DNA of 64,000 bases from NCBI RefSeq assembly GCF_006152145.1, contig NZ_VDFV01000013.1:1-64000 (forward strand), in the 5' to 3' direction. Shown here in pieces: positions 52,505-62,174 of the stretch (positions are counted from its first letter, which is position 1; each line of letters starts with the position of its first letter). Origin of the DNA: Rubellimicrobium roseum. Its GTDB lineage: Bacteria; Pseudomonadota; Alphaproteobacteria; Rhodobacterales; Rhodobacteraceae. Both the position numbers and the translations under genes were made by a program. The notes below the pieces were generated by a model that ran no database searches, was not told the origin of the DNA, and was given only the letters and a program-made list of their open reading frames with translations.

Positions 52505-54283
52505 TCAGAAGCTCGCGGCTTCCAGCGCCATGACCGGGGCGGCGCCGCTCTGGATGCGGGCGAGGTGCATCCCCGTCGCCGGAAGCTGGCGGGCGGCGTA
52601 GTAGCGGGCGGTGGCAAGCTTGGTCTCGTAGAAGGCGCGGTCCTCGGCCCCTGCGGCCAGCGCGGCCCGTGCGGCGACGGCCATGCGCGCCCACATGTAG
52701 CCCAGGCAGACATGGCCCATCATGTGCAGGAAGTCCGTGGCCCCGGCCAAGGCGTCGTTCGGGTTCTTGCCGGCCGCGCCCATGAAGAACATCGCCGCCG
52801 CCTGCAGGTCCTTGCTGGCCGCCTTGAGCGGATCGAGCACCTGGGCCTTGAGATCGGCGTCCTCCTCGTGGGCCTTGATGAAGGACTTGATCTGCTCGAA
52901 GAGGCCCATGATGGGCTTGCCGCCGCCCGCCGCGAGCTTGCGGCCCACGAGGTCGAGCGCCTGGATGCCGTTCGCGCCCTCGTAGATCATGGCGATGCGG
53001 GCGTCGCGGACGTACTGCGACATGCCCCATTCCTCGATGTAGCCGTGCCCGCCGTAGAGCTGCTGGGCGGCGACGGCCATCTCGAAGCCCTTGTCGGTCT
53101 GGAAGCCCTTGAGGACCGGGGTGAGAAGCGAGATCAGCCCCTCGGCGTCCTGATCGCCCGCCCGGTGCGAGCGGTCGATCAGCGTCGCGCCCCAGTAGGT
53201 GAAGGCGCGCGCGCCCTCGCAGAAGCTCTTCTGGTCCATGAGGCTGCGGCGCACGTCCGGATGGACGATGATCGGGTCGGCGTGGGCGTTCGGGTTCTTC
53301 GCGCCGGTCAGGTCGCGGCCCTGGAGGCGTTCGCGCGCATAGGCCAGCGCGTTCTGGTAGGCGATCTCGGCCTGGGCATAGCCCTGGAGGGCCACACCGA
53401 GCCGCGCCTCGTTCATCATGGTGAACATGGCGCGCATGCCCTTGTGCTCATCTCCGAGGAGGTAGCCCGTCGCGCCGTCGAAGTTCATCACGCAGGTGGC
53501 GTTGCCGTGAATCCCCATCTTCTCCTCGAGCTTGCCGCACGACAGCGCGTTGCGGGCCCCGAGCGAGCCGTCCTCGTTCACGAGATACTTGGGCACGATG
53601 AAGAGCGAGACGCCCTTGGTCCCCTCGGGTCCGCCGGGGATCTTGGCGAGGACGAGGTGGATGATGTTCTCGGCCAGGTCATGCTCGCCGGAGGAGATGA
53701 AGATCTTCTGGCCGGTGACGGCGTAGGTGCCGTCGCCGTTCGGGACGGCGCGGGTCCGCATGATGCCGAGGTCCGTGCCGGCGTGCGGCTCGGTCAGGTT
53801 CATGGTGCCCGTCCACTCGCAGGTGGTGAGCCTGGGCAGGTAGGCCTGCCGCTGTGCCTCGGTCCCGTGGATGTGGATCGCGGAATAGGCGCCGTGCGTC
53901 AGGCCCTGGTACATGTTGAAGGCCATGTTCGCGGAGACGAAGGCCTCCTGCGCGGCCGTGTGCATGACATAGGGCAGGCCCTGGCCGCCATAGGCGGGGT
54001 CGCAGTCGATGGAGGTCCAGCCGCCCTCGCGCATGGCGCGCATGGCGTCCTTGAAGCCCTCGGGCGTGCGGACGACTCCATTTTCGAGACGGCAGCCCTC
54101 GCGGTCGCCCACGAGGTTCAGGGGAAGGAGCACTTCGGCGGCCACGCGGCCGGCCTCCTCCAGGATCGCCCCCGTGGTGTCGCGGTCGAGGTCCGCGAAG
54201 CCCGGGGTCTCGTCCTCGCTTACTCGCAGCACCTCGTGGAGGATGAACTGCATGTCGCGAAGCGGGCTCTGGTAGATCGGCAT
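52505..54283 (-). CDS. Acyl-CoA dehydrogenase with extended C-terminus
   Basis: A 592-residue flavoprotein of the large acyl-CoA dehydrogenase group with an extra C-terminal domain. MQFILHEVL near the start is typical of this subgroup; the FAD/substrate region is [56 protein letters not shown], and [51 protein letters not shown] is the C-terminal core. It catalyses the first oxidation step of beta-oxidation; 3-methylmercaptopropionyl-CoA dehydrogenase (DmdC) belongs to the same subgroup and cannot be excluded. First structural gene after the MerR regulator. Confidence 0.92.
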   Translation of the reverse strand: MPIYQSPLRDMQFILHEVLRVSEDETPGFADLDRDTTGAILEEAGRVAAEVLLPLNLVGDREGCRLENGVVRTPEGFKDAMRAMREGGWTSIDCDPAYGGQGLPYVMHTAAQEAFVSANMAFNMYQGLTHGAYSAIHIHGTEAQRQAYLPRLTTCEWTGTMNLTEPHAGTDLGIMRTRAVPNGDGTYAVTGQKIFISSGEHDLAENIIHLVLAKIPGGPEGTKGVSLFIVPKYLVNEDGSLGARNALSCGKLEEKMGIHGNATCVMNFDGATGYLLGDEHKGMRAMFTMMNEARLGVALQGYAQAEIAYQNALAYARERLQGRDLTGAKNPNAHADPIIVHPDVRRSLMDQKSFCEGARAFTYWGATLIDRSHRAGDQDAEGLISLLTPVLKGFQTDKGFEMAVAAQQLYGGHGYIEEWGMSQYVRDARIAMIYEGANGIQALDLVGRKLAAGGGKPIMGLFEQIKSFIKAHEEDADLKAQVLDPLKAASKDLQAAAMFFMGAAGKNPNDALAGATDFLHMMGHVCLGYMWARMAVAARAALAAGAEDRAFYETKLATARYYAARQLPATGMHLARIQSGAAPVMALEAASF

Positions 54284-54313
54284 TCCGGGTGCTCCCCCTT
54301 GGTCAATCCTCCA

Positions 54314-54712
54314 TCACGCAGCGGTGGCCTGGCGCCCGTTGCGCTCCAGCTCGTCCCGGCCCCAGAGGAGCTGCTCGCGCAGTTCCGAGATGGTGGCGTC
54401 GAGCTCGGCCCGGCGGGCCTCCATCTCGTGGAGATGGTGCTCGGCGACCTCGAGGGTCTTGGCAAGCTGCTTCGTGCGGCCCTTGCCGCCGTCCCACATG
54501 TCGAGGAGCTGGCGGATCTCCTCCAGGGAGAAGCCGAAACGCTTGCCGCGCAGGATGAGCGTGAGGCGCGCGCGGTCGGACTTCGTGAACAGCCGCTTCG
54601 TCCCCTCGCGGATCGGGAACAGAAGCTCCTTCGCCTCGTAGAAGCGCAGCGCCCGGGCTGTCACGTCGTACTGCTCGCACATCTCGCGGATGGTCATGAG
54701 TTGGTCGGTCAT
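54314..54712 (-). CDS. MerR-family regulator of the fatty-acid oxidation genes
   Basis: A 132-residue MerR-type protein: winged helix LMTIREMCEQYDVTARALRFYEAKELLFPIREGTKRLFTKSDRARLTLILRGKRFGFSLEEIRQLLDMWD (about 5-74), then a dimerising coiled coil (QLAKTLEVAEHHLHEMEARRAELDATISELREQL). No cysteine cluster in the C-terminus, so a metal sensor is unlikely; acyl-CoA or a small organic ligand is probable, as in LiuR/PsrA-like circuits (inference). A perfect palindrome TTACAAGCCGATTGTAA lies 67-83 bp upstream. Encoded 30 bp before the acyl-CoA dehydrogenase gene. Confidence 0.9.
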   Translation of the reverse strand: MTDQLMTIREMCEQYDVTARALRFYEAKELLFPIREGTKRLFTKSDRARLTLILRGKRFGFSLEEIRQLLDMWDGGKGRTKQLAKTLEVAEHHLHEMEARRAELDATISELREQLLWGRDELERNGRQATAA

Positions 54713-54778
54713 CGGGTTGGCCCTCTTGTTCTTGCCGCCACGTGATGAGAGGCGGCAAATGGGCCGAACGAATTCATC

Positions 54779-54795
54779 TTACAAGCCGATTGTAA
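54779..54795 (-). promoter_or_regulatory. Palindromic MerR operator candidate
   Basis: TTACAA-GCCGA-TTGTAA is a perfect inverted repeat with 6-bp arms, 67 bp upstream of the start of the MerR gene at 54314-54712. MerR proteins bind such dyads between -35 and -10. It would control the regulator itself and the downstream acyl-CoA dehydrogenase gene. Confidence 0.6.
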
Positions 54796-54815
54796 CACGC
54801 GTGCCGGTAACGCGG

Positions 54816-54835
54816 CGTCACGCCGCAGCGTGACG
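54816..54835. terminator. Hairpin after the second MerR gene
   Basis: CGTCACGC-CGCA-GCGTGACG is a perfect 8-bp stem with a 4-nt loop, 42 bp beyond the stop of the MerR gene at 54878-55261. An overlapping alternative stem is GCGGCG-TCA-CGCCGC. No T-run follows, so terminator or regulator site are both possible. Confidence 0.5.
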
Positions 54836-54877
54836 GAGCGTCGGTGCAACACCCCCCCGCGCCGGCCAGCGCAGCGG

Positions 54878-55261
54878 TCAGGAGCCCAGAGTGCGGGCCG
54901 TGTCCTCGCGCAGGTTCGCAAGCTCGTCGATGGTCTCCTCGAGCTGGCGGCTCTGCTCGCGAAGGGCGGCGAGCTGGCGGTCGGCCATGTCGAGGAAGCG
55001 GCGCATCTGCACCTCGGTTCCCTCCTGCTGGTAGACGAGGAGCCACTGGCGGATCTCCTCGAGCGAGAAGCCGAACTTGCGGCCCCGCAGGATGAGTGTC
55101 ATGCGCGCGACCTCGCGGGGGCCGTAGAAGCGGGCGCGGCCCTCCTTCTGGGGGGCGAGGAGCTCGATGTATTCGTAATAGCGCAGGGTGCGCGGCGTCA
55201 CGTCGAAGCGCGCGCACATCTCCTTGAAGGACAGCCGGATCTCGGGTCGCTCGTCTGACAT
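54878..55261 (-). CDS. MerR-family regulator, paralogue
   Basis: A 127-residue MerR-type protein closely related to its neighbour: RLSFKEMCARFDVTPRTLRYYEYIELLAPQKEGRARFYGPREVARMTLILRGRKFGFSLEEIRQWLLVYQ (about 9-78) and a short coiled coil. The shared LILRG(R/K)xFGFSLEEIRQ segment shows that the pair arose by duplication. Different recognition-helix residues suggest different operators. It is divergent from the thioesterase gene at 55368, with 106 bp between, so it may regulate that unit too. Confidence 0.9.
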   Translation of the reverse strand: MSDERPEIRLSFKEMCARFDVTPRTLRYYEYIELLAPQKEGRARFYGPREVARMTLILRGRKFGFSLEEIRQWLLVYQQEGTEVQMRRFLDMADRQLAALREQSRQLEETIDELANLREDTARTLGS

Positions 55262-55367
55262 GATCCCCCTCGCTGCATCGCGGCCCGCTCCTTAGGTCGC
55301 AAGGTCACGAGCCGGGGGCAAGCGGATTCGCCTTGCGTAACGGGCTTTTGCTGGCATGGTCCCGCCC

Positions 55368-55811
55368 ATGACACAGGAGACCGACGCCGATCCGCGCCTG
55401 GCCGCCGCGCGCGGCTTCATCGCTGCGTTGCCCTTCGCGCGGGCGCTGCGCCTCTCGCTCGCCACGCTGGGCGACGGGGTGGCCGAGATGGAGATGCCCT
55501 GGGACGACCGGCTCGTGGGCGACCCCGAGACGGGCGTGATCCATGGCGGCGCGGTCTTCGCGCTTCTGGACACCTGCGCGAGCGTGGCGGTGATGGCGCA
55601 TCCCAGCCGTCCGGGGGGGACGGCGACGCTGGACCTGCGGATCGACTACATGCGCCCCGCCGTCCCCGGCCAGCCGATCCGTGCGCGGGCGGAATGCTAT
55701 CATGTCACGCGCACCGTGGCCTTCGTGCGCGCCACCGCCGACGACGGGACGGACGGGCGCCCCGTGGCGAGCGCGACCGGCGCCTGGACCATAGAGGGAC
55801 CCCGCGCATGA
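55368..55811 (+). CDS. Hotdog-fold thioesterase (PaaI-like)
   Basis: A 147-residue PaaI/YdiI-type thioesterase. [26 protein letters not shown] is the family signature, with HGG and the catalytic Asp/Glu helix, followed by [38 protein letters not shown]. Hydrolyses acyl- or aryl-CoA thioesters. ATG at 55368 or 55356; neither has a clear ribosome binding site. The stop overlaps the next thioesterase (ATGA). Functionally linked to the neighbouring fatty-acid oxidation genes by content. Confidence 0.88.
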   Translation: MTQETDADPRLAAARGFIAALPFARALRLSLATLGDGVAEMEMPWDDRLVGDPETGVIHGGAVFALLDTCASVAVMAHPSRPGGTATLDLRIDYMRPAVPGQPIRARAECYHVTRTVAFVRATADDGTDGRPVASATGAWTIEGPRA

Positions 55812-56299
55812 GGACCCCGCCCGAGCCCGTGCAGGTGGTCAAGGGCCGCCGCGACGCCGCCCTGGAGCGGCTGGTGGGCGCCGTGCCCTTCATCGGCTTC
55901 CTGGGCCTGCGCTTCGACCGGCGTGGCGACGAGCTGACCGCCGTGCTGCCCTTCCGCGAGGACCTGATCGGCAACCCGATCCTGCCCGCGCTCCATGGAG
56001 GCGCCACGGCCGCGATGCTGGAATGCGCGGCGGTCGTCGAACTCGCCTGGACCGCGATGTGGGAAGACATGGAGGCGGGCCGGATCGGTTCCGATTCGCC
56101 CCTGCGGCTGCCCAAGACCATCGACTTCACGGTGGACTACCTCCGCTCGGGCCTGCCGCGCGACGCCTATGCGCGGGCGCGGGTGAACCGCTCGGGGCGG
56201 CGCTACGCGAGCGTCCATGTCGAGGCCTGGCAGGACCACCGCTCGCGGCTCTTCGCGCAGGCAACGGGGCATTTCCTGATGCCCGACGCGGCCGGGTGA
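55808..56299 (+). CDS. Second hotdog-fold thioesterase
   Basis: A 163-residue thioesterase. [26 protein letters not shown] is the catalytic helix and HGG loop; [39 protein letters not shown] forms the rest of the hotdog sheet. It differs considerably from the upstream protein, so the two may form a heteromer or act on different substrates. Start and stop both overlap neighbours (ATGA, GTGA). Confidence 0.87.
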   Translation: MRTPPEPVQVVKGRRDAALERLVGAVPFIGFLGLRFDRRGDELTAVLPFREDLIGNPILPALHGGATAAMLECAAVVELAWTAMWEDMEAGRIGSDSPLRLPKTIDFTVDYLRSGLPRDAYARARVNRSGRRYASVHVEAWQDHRSRLFAQATGHFLMPDAAG

Positions 56300-57609
56300 G
56301 CGCAGAGGCCATCACCCACGGCCGGGTGCTGCGCATCGCGGTGCCCATCGTTCTGTCGAACGCGACCGTGCCGCTGCTGGGCGCGGTGGACACGGCCGTG
56401 ATCGGGCAACTGGGGCAAGCCGCGCCCATCGGGGCGGTGGGGATCGGGGCGGTGGTTCTGACCTCGATCTACTGGGTCTTCGGGTTCTTGCGGATGGGCA
56501 CGACGGGCCTCGCGGCGCAGGCGCGCGGGGCGGGGGACGGCGCGGAGGTGGCGGCGCTGCTGTCGCGGGCGCTCCTGATCGGGCTCGGGGGCGGGTGCCT
56601 GCTGATCCTTCTCCAGCCGCTGCTGTTCTGGGCCGCCTTTCGCCTCGCGCCCGCCTCGCCGGAGGTCGAGGCGCTGGCGGGCCAGTATCTCACCATCCGC
56701 ATCTGGGCCGCCCCGGCGGCCATCGCGGCCTACGGCATCAACGGCTGGCTCATCGCGCAGGAGCGGACGCGGGCGGTGCTGGCGCTTCAGCTCTGGACCA
56801 ACGGGATCAACATCGCGCTGGATGTCGCCTTCGTGCTGGGCTTCGGCTGGGGCGTGCCGGGCGTGGCCCTGGCGACCGCGCTGGCCGAAGGGTCGGGGCT
56901 CGTGCTGGGTCTCTGGCTCTGCCGCGACGCCTTCCGGGGGACGGCGTGGAAGGACCGGGCGCGGGTGCTGGACTCCGTGCGGCTGCGGCGGATGGCGCAG
57001 GTCAACGCCGACATCCTGATCCGCACCGTTCTGCTGCTGTCGATCTTCGTGTCCTTCCAGTTCTGGGGCGCGGGGATGGGGGATGCGACGCTGGCGGCCA
57101 ACCAGGTGCTCATGCAATTCGTGAACATCGCCGCCTATGCCCTTGACGGGTTTGCCTTCGCGACCGAGGCGCTGGTCGGGCAGGCCTTCGGCGCGGGCCG
57201 GATCGGAGAACTGCGTCGGGGCATCCGGCTCGCCTCGCTCTGGGGGCTCGGGGCCGCGGCGGCGCTGGGGCTGGCCTATGCGGCCTTCGGGCCTGGGATC
57301 GTCGCGCTGATGACCACCGCGCCCGAAGTGCGCGAGGAGGCGGCGAGGTTCCTGCCCTGGGTCGCCCTCGCGCCGCTCATCGGGCTGCCGTCCTGGATGC
57401 TCGACGGCATCTTCATCGGGGCCACGCGGACGCGCGACATGCGGACGATGACGGCGCTGGCGGTGGCTCTCTACTTCGCGGCGGCCTGGCCGCTGACCGA
57501 GGCCTTCGGCAACCACGGCCTCTGGGCGGCGCTGACCCTGAGCTGGGCACTGCGCGCCGTCACTCTGGGCTGGCGCTATCCGGCGCTGGAGCGGGCGGCG
57601 GGGCGCTAG
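56296..57609 (+). CDS. MATE-family efflux transporter (DinF-like)
   Basis: A 437-residue protein with twelve predicted helices in two similar halves; the N-terminus [33 protein letters not shown] is the MATE signature, and [19 protein letters not shown] the first loop motif. The DinF subgroup exports drugs or metabolites using Na+ or H+. The start is a GTG overlapping the thioesterase stop. It ends in TAG that shares CTAG with the stop of the convergent pyrD gene. Confidence 0.92.
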   Translation: MSAEAITHGRVLRIAVPIVLSNATVPLLGAVDTAVIGQLGQAAPIGAVGIGAVVLTSIYWVFGFLRMGTTGLAAQARGAGDGAEVAALLSRALLIGLGGGCLLILLQPLLFWAAFRLAPASPEVEALAGQYLTIRIWAAPAAIAAYGINGWLIAQERTRAVLALQLWTNGINIALDVAFVLGFGWGVPGVALATALAEGSGLVLGLWLCRDAFRGTAWKDRARVLDSVRLRRMAQVNADILIRTVLLLSIFVSFQFWGAGMGDATLAANQVLMQFVNIAAYALDGFAFATEALVGQAFGAGRIGELRRGIRLASLWGLGAAAALGLAYAAFGPGIVALMTTAPEVREEAARFLPWVALAPLIGLPSWMLDGIFIGATRTRDMRTMTALAVALYFAAAWPLTEAFGNHGLWAALTLSWALRAVTLGWRYPALERAAGR

Positions 57610-58661
57610 AGCCAGTCGCCCCGGCCGGTACCCACGGCGCTGGCCACCGTCGCGAAGCCGTGGCGCGCGAGCAGGGCATCGAGCCCGCGCGCGATGTCGG
57701 CGGCGAGGCTGAGCCCGCCATAGGCCATCGCGGTGTAAAGCTGCACGGCGCTGGCTCCGGCGCGGATCTTGGCGAAGGCCGCCTCCGCGCTGTCCACGCC
57801 GCCCACGCCGATCAGCGGCAAGGGCGTCAGCGTCGAGAGCCGCGCCAGGACCCTCGTCGAGCGCTCGAACAGCGGCGCGCCGGAGAGGCCGCCCTTCTCG
57901 CCGGCGTGGGCGCCGCGCAGGCCGTCGCGCGACAGGGTCGTATTGGTGGCCACGATCCCCGACAGGTCTGCGGCGGTCGCGACCTCGGCCACGTCGGCGA
58001 GTTCGCCTTCGGTCAGGTCCGGCGCGATCTTGAGGAGGACCGGGATCGGGCGGGGCAGGCCAGCGCGGGCCTCCATCACGCGGGCAAGAAGGGCCGAGAG
58101 GGCCGCGCGGCCCTGGAGGTCGCGCAGCCGCTCGGTGTTGGGCGAAGAGACGTTGACCGTGGCGAAGTCCACGAAGGGACCGAGCCGCCCGAGAACCGTG
58201 GCGAAGTCGCCCGCGCGGTCCTCGGAGTCCTTGTTGGCCCCGAGGTTCACGCCCAGGACCATCCCCTTCGGGCGGTTCGTCAGTCGCGCCGCCACGACTT
58301 CCATGCCGTCGTTGTTGAAGCCGAAGCGGTTGATGACCGCGCGGTCCTCGGGCAGGCGGAACAGGCGGGGGCGAGGGTTCCCCTCCTGCGGTCGGGGCGT
58401 GACCGCGCCGATCTCCACGAAGCCGGTCGGCCCCTGCGCGAGCCCGCGGAGCGCCACGGCGTTCTTGTCGAAGCCCGCCGCGACGCCGACCGGGTTGGGC
58501 AGGTCGAGGCCCATGAGGCGCGTGCGCAGCCGCGCCGAGGTCACGGGACCGCCAGCAGGCCCGATCCCCGCCTGCAGAGCCTTGAGCGCAAGGCCGTGCG
58601 CCGCCTCGGGGTCCATCCGCTGGAGCGCCTTCAGCCCCGCCTGCTCGATGACGCGCCTCAT
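57606..58661 (-). CDS. pyrD: Dihydroorotate dehydrogenase (quinone)
   Basis: A 351-residue class-2 enzyme. The N-terminal helices [17 protein letters not shown] bind the membrane and quinone. FMN-site motifs are [68 protein letters not shown] (catalytic Ser), [20 protein letters not shown] and [34 protein letters not shown]. Oxidises dihydroorotate in pyrimidine synthesis. The start at 58661 overlaps the DUF952 stop (ATGA). Confidence 0.96.
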   Translation of the reverse strand: MRRVIEQAGLKALQRMDPEAAHGLALKALQAGIGPAGGPVTSARLRTRLMGLDLPNPVGVAAGFDKNAVALRGLAQGPTGFVEIGAVTPRPQEGNPRPRLFRLPEDRAVINRFGFNNDGMEVVAARLTNRPKGMVLGVNLGANKDSEDRAGDFATVLGRLGPFVDFATVNVSSPNTERLRDLQGRAALSALLARVMEARAGLPRPIPVLLKIAPDLTEGELADVAEVATAADLSGIVATNTTLSRDGLRGAHAGEKGGLSGAPLFERSTRVLARLSTLTPLPLIGVGGVDSAEAAFAKIRAGASAVQLYTAMAYGGLSLAADIARGLDALLARHGFATVASAVGTGRGDWL

Positions 58662-58990
58662 AGCGGCGGGAACCTGTGACGCCCGCCGTCCAGCGGCAGG
58701 GGCGCGGACCAGATCACGTCGGCCATGCGCAGCTCGCGGTAGAGATGCGGGAAAAGCTGGCCGCCGCGCGACGGCTCCCACCTCAGCTCGGGCACCAGCC
58801 GCGTCTCGTCCACGGCGAGGAGCACGAGGCCCTCCTCGCCCGCGAAATGCTTGGCGACGGTCTCTTCGACCTGCGCGGCGGTGGACAGATGGACGTAGCC
58901 GTCCTGGAGGTCGACGGGCGCGCCGAGGCTGTGCCCGGCGGCCTGGAGCGCCTCCCATTCGGGGGTGCGGAGGATCTTGTAGATGGCCAT
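58658..58990 (-). CDS. DUF952 protein
   Basis: A 110-residue protein of the DUF952 family: [94 protein letters not shown]. The HLSTA and FPHLY blocks are the family signatures. Function unknown; the fold is related to ADP-ribose/ART-like small domains in some reports, which I cannot confirm from sequence. Coupled to pyrD, a common pairing in Rhodobacteraceae. Confidence 0.88.
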   Translation of the reverse strand: MAIYKILRTPEWEALQAAGHSLGAPVDLQDGYVHLSTAAQVEETVAKHFAGEEGLVLLAVDETRLVPELRWEPSRGGQLFPHLYRELRMADVIWSAPLPLDGGRHRFPPL

Positions 58991-59135
58991 GGGGGCGCAA
59001 TGACGGTGTTGCGTGAACGGGTCAAGCACCGCGCGGTGCTGTCACGCTTCGTTAACCGCAATCGCGGCAGGCTGGGTTTCGACGGGCGCCGCTCGCGCCC
59101 TAGATCCTGGCCCAAGACCAACAGGGGAGACTTCG

Positions 59136-60797
59136 ATGCGACTATTGTGCACCGCGGGCGCGCTTGCGCTGACGGCTTCGGGCGCTTGGGCGGACTTCAC
59201 GCTCACCATCCTGCACACCAACGACTTCCACGACCGGTTCGAGCCGATCAACGCCACGGACTCGGCCTGTAACGAGGAGCAGGCGGCGGCGAACGAATGC
59301 TTCGGCGGGATCGCGCGGCTCATCACCGCCGTCGCCGAGGCGCGCGAGCGCAACGAGAACACGATCCTTCTGGACGCGGGCGACCAGTTCCAGGGCTCGC
59401 TGCTCTACACGCAATACAAGGGCGACATGTCGGCCGAGTTCATGCCGCAACTGGGCTACGACGCCATGGCGGTCGGCAACCACGAGTTCGATGACGGCCC
59501 CGCCGTCCTGGGCGAGTTCATCGACGGCGTGGGCCTGCCCGTCCTGTCCGCCAACATCGATCCTTCGCAGGAGCCCGCCCTGGCGGGCAAGATCGGCAAG
59601 TCTACCGTGATCGAGGTGGGCGGGGAGCGGGTCGGGATCGTCGGCCTGACGACGCTGGACACGCCCGAGATCGCGGCGCCGGGGCCGAACGTCAATTTCG
59701 TGCCCTACGACGCCGCGCAGGAGGAGATCGACGCCCTGACGGAGCAGGGGGTGAGCAAGATCGTCCTTCTGTCCCATGCCGGCTTTGCCGAGGATCAGCA
59801 GCTTGCGGAGACCCTGACGGGGGTGGACGTGATCGTGGGCGGGCATTCGCACACGCTCCTGTCCAACACCGAGGAGGGCGCCGAGGGGCCCTATCCGACG
59901 ATGGTCAACGACGTGCCGATCGCGCAGGCGCGGTCCTACGGCAAGTACCTGGGCGAGCTGACGGTCACCTTTGACGACGAAGGCAACGTCCTTTCGGCCG
60001 AGGGCGATCCGATCCTGCTCGACGCATCTGTGGCCGAGGACGAGGCCGCGAAGGCGCGTGTGGCCGAACTGGCCGCGCCGCTCGAGGAGTTGCGCGCGCA
60101 GGTCGTGGCCGAGGCCGCCGAGGCCATCGACGGCGAGCGCGAGTCCTGCCGCGCCGTGGAATGCGAGATGGGCAACCTCGTGGCCGAGGCGATGCTGGCG
60201 CGCGTGGCCGACCAGGGCGTCACCATCGCCATTGCCAATGGCGGGGGGCTGCGGGCGTCCATCGACCAGGGCCCGGTGACCATGGGCGAGGTGCTGACGG
60301 TGCTGCCGTTCCAGAACACGCTTTCGACGTTCCAGACGGACGGGCAGACGATCATCGACGCGCTGGAAAACGGCGCGAGCCAGATCGAGGAGCAGGGCGG
60401 CCGCTTCGCGCAGGTGGCCGGGCTCATGTACAGCATCGATCTGTCGCAGCCCGCTGGCAGCCGCGTGTCGGACGTGATGGTGCTGCTGGGCGGCGACGCC
60501 TGGGCGCCCATCGACCCCGCGGCGACCTACGGTGTGGTCACGAACAACTACGTCCGCACCGGCGGCGATGGTTATGCGATGTTCGTGGACGCCGAGAACG
60601 CCTACGACTTCGGGCCCGACCTCGCGGACGTGACGGCCGAGTACCTGGCGGCGAACCAGCCCTACACGCCCTTCGTGGACGGCCGGATCACGGTCCTCGG
60701 CGCCGCCGCGCCCGCCGCCGAGAAGGCTGCGCCCGCCGAGGCCGCCCCGGCCGAGGGGGCGACCGAGGCCGCCCCGGCGGAGGCGGCCACGCCCTAA
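59136..60797 (+). CDS. Secreted 5'-nucleotidase / 2',3'-cyclic phosphodiesterase (UshA-like)
   Basis: A 553-residue periplasmic enzyme. A signal peptide (MRLLCTAGALALTASGAWA) is followed by the metallophosphatase domain: ILHTNDFHDRFEP, LLDAGDQFQGSLLYTQY, AVGNHEFDDGP, VLLSHAGFAED, VIVGGHSHTLLSN. The C-terminal nucleotide-binding domain has CEMGNLVAEAMLARV, IAIANGGGLRASIDQG and GVVTNNYVRTGGDGYAMF. The last about 35 residues are Ala/Pro/Glu repeats of low complexity. It releases phosphate and nucleosides outside the inner membrane, which the salvage operon at 40-45 kb could use. AGGGGAG supports the ATG at 59136. Confidence 0.93.
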   Translation: MRLLCTAGALALTASGAWADFTLTILHTNDFHDRFEPINATDSACNEEQAAANECFGGIARLITAVAEARERNENTILLDAGDQFQGSLLYTQYKGDMSAEFMPQLGYDAMAVGNHEFDDGPAVLGEFIDGVGLPVLSANIDPSQEPALAGKIGKSTVIEVGGERVGIVGLTTLDTPEIAAPGPNVNFVPYDAAQEEIDALTEQGVSKIVLLSHAGFAEDQQLAETLTGVDVIVGGHSHTLLSNTEEGAEGPYPTMVNDVPIAQARSYGKYLGELTVTFDDEGNVLSAEGDPILLDASVAEDEAAKARVAELAAPLEELRAQVVAEAAEAIDGERESCRAVECEMGNLVAEAMLARVADQGVTIAIANGGGLRASIDQGPVTMGEVLTVLPFQNTLSTFQTDGQTIIDALENGASQIEEQGGRFAQVAGLMYSIDLSQPAGSRVSDVMVLLGGDAWAPIDPAATYGVVTNNYVRTGGDGYAMFVDAENAYDFGPDLADVTAEYLAANQPYTPFVDGRITVLGAAAPAAEKAAPAEAAPAEGATEAAPAEAATP

Positions 60798-60851
60798 AGG
60801 TCCGCTCGGGCGCCCTTGCCTTGCGCGGGCGGGGGCGCCACCTTGCCGGTC

Positions 60852-61526
60852 ATGTGCGGACGCATGGTCATGACGCTGCCCCATGACGCCATGGCGCAGC
60901 TTTTCGCGGCATCCCCGGCCAACGATATGCCGGAGGTGCCCAATTACAATGTCTGCCCGACGCAGGCGATCGCCGTCTGCACGGCCGAGGAGGGGCGACG
61001 GCTTTATCGCCCGATGCGCTGGGGGCTGATCCCGCACTGGTACAAGGCGCCGAACGACGGACCGCTGCTCATCAACGCGCGCTCCGAGACGGTGGCCGAG
61101 AAACCCGCGTTCCGGACAGCGATTCGCGAGCGGCGATGTCTCGTGCCCGCGACGGGCTTTTACGAATGGGACCGGAGCGACCCCAAGAAGCCGTTGCCGT
61201 GGTTCGTCACGCGGGCGGACGGGCGGCCCATGGTCTTCGCCGCGCTCTGGCAGGACTGGGGGCAAGGGGAGGAGCGCATCTCCACCTGCGCGGTGGTGAC
61301 CTGCGACGCGAACGCCGACCTGTCGCGCATCCATCACCGCCTGCCGGTGATCCTGGAGCCGGAGGACTGGGCGCTGTGGCTGGGCGAGGAGGGCAAGGGC
61401 GCGGCGCGGCTCATGCGGCCCATCGCCGAGGGCGCGCTGACGCTGGTGCGCGTGGGGACCGAGATCAACTCGTCCCGGGCGACGGGCGAGGGGCTGATCG
61501 TGCCTGTGCCGCTGAACCCGGCCTGA
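60852..61526 (+). CDS. SOS response-associated peptidase (SRAP, YedK/HMCES-like)
   Basis: A 224-residue SRAP protein. The catalytic Cys is at position 2 (MCGRMVM) and becomes N-terminal after Met removal; it forms a DNA-protein crosslink to abasic sites in single-stranded DNA. Other family residues are PNYNVCPTQAI, RPMRWGLIPHW, LINARSETVAEKPAFR, CLVPATGFYEW (Glu) and LSRIHHRLPVIL (His). Complete. Start chosen at 60852 because Cys2 is essential. Upstream of tRNA-Gly. Confidence 0.94.
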   Translation: MCGRMVMTLPHDAMAQLFAASPANDMPEVPNYNVCPTQAIAVCTAEEGRRLYRPMRWGLIPHWYKAPNDGPLLINARSETVAEKPAFRTAIRERRCLVPATGFYEWDRSDPKKPLPWFVTRADGRPMVFAALWQDWGQGEERISTCAVVTCDANADLSRIHHRLPVILEPEDWALWLGEEGKGAARLMRPIAEGALTLVRVGTEINSSRATGEGLIVPVPLNPA

Positions 61527-61571
61527 TGGGCTTGCGCCCGCCTGCCGGCTCAGCCTATATCAACCCCGAGC

Positions 61572-61645
61572 GCGGCTATGGTGTAGTGGTAGCGCCTCAG
61601 CCTTCCAAGCTGATGGGGTGGGTTCGATTCCCACTAGCCGCTCCA
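61572..61645 (+). tRNA. tRNA-Gly (anticodon TCC)
   Basis: A 74-nt cloverleaf with encoded CCA. Acceptor arms are GCGGCTA (61572-61578) and TAGCCGC (61635-61641), discriminator T, then CCA. The anticodon stem TCAGC/GCTGA encloses CTTCCAA with the anticodon TCC at 61604-61606; the T-loop is GGTTCGATTCC. Reads GGA codons. Confidence 0.97.
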
Positions 61646-61658
61646 AATCTCGACAGGT

Positions 61659-62114
61659 TCACCGTTTTGACGGGTTCAGGCGCACGAGCGCCGCGTTGAG
61701 AGCGGCGGCGACGCTGACCCAGGCAAGGTAGGGCAGGAAGAGGATGCCCGCGAGCGTCGAGACGTTCCAATGGGCGATGGTGGCGCCCAGGACGGCCAGC
61801 CACAGGAGCCCGATGACCCCCAGGCCGAGCCGCAGCCGGTGCTGGCCGAAGACTGTGGGGGTCCAGAGCGTGTTGGCCGCGATCTGGAGCGCCCAGAAGG
61901 CCAGCGCCGTCGTCGCGCCTGGGCCTCCGATGGCTGCGACCCGGGCGCCGGCGATGGCCATGAAGAGGTAGAGCGTCGTCCAGACCACCGGGAAAGCCCA
62001 GTTGGGCGGGGTCCACGATGGCTTGTCGAGGCGCTTGTACCACTCGCCTGTCGGGAAAAGATAGCCGGTCATCCCCGCGCAAAGACAGGCGAGGAGGAAG
62101 ACGAGGAATAGCAT
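61659..62114 (-). CDS. tspO: TspO/MBR family protein
   Basis: A 151-residue five-helix membrane protein. KPSWTPPNWAFPVVWTTLYLFMAIAGARV and WALQIAANTLWTPTVFGQHRLRLGLGVIGLLWLAVLGATI are the Trp-rich family signatures. It binds porphyrins and cholesterol-like ligands; in Rhodobacter TspO influences photopigment gene expression. The stop lies 13 bp from the tRNA-Gly 3' end on the opposite strand. Confidence 0.95.
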   Translation of the reverse strand: MLFLVFLLACLCAGMTGYLFPTGEWYKRLDKPSWTPPNWAFPVVWTTLYLFMAIAGARVAAIGGPGATTALAFWALQIAANTLWTPTVFGQHRLRLGLGVIGLLWLAVLGATIAHWNVSTLAGILFLPYLAWVSVAAALNAALVRLNPSKR

Positions 62115-62174
62115 TGGGTGCCCCCTGTGGCCGCAGGCCGAGCTTGCCCGACCGGGCGCGGCCCCACAAGCGGC

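Noticed and set aside
61572-61645. tRNA-Gly as an integration site for an island
   Set aside because: No integrase gene and no repeated tRNA 3' end near by within the window.
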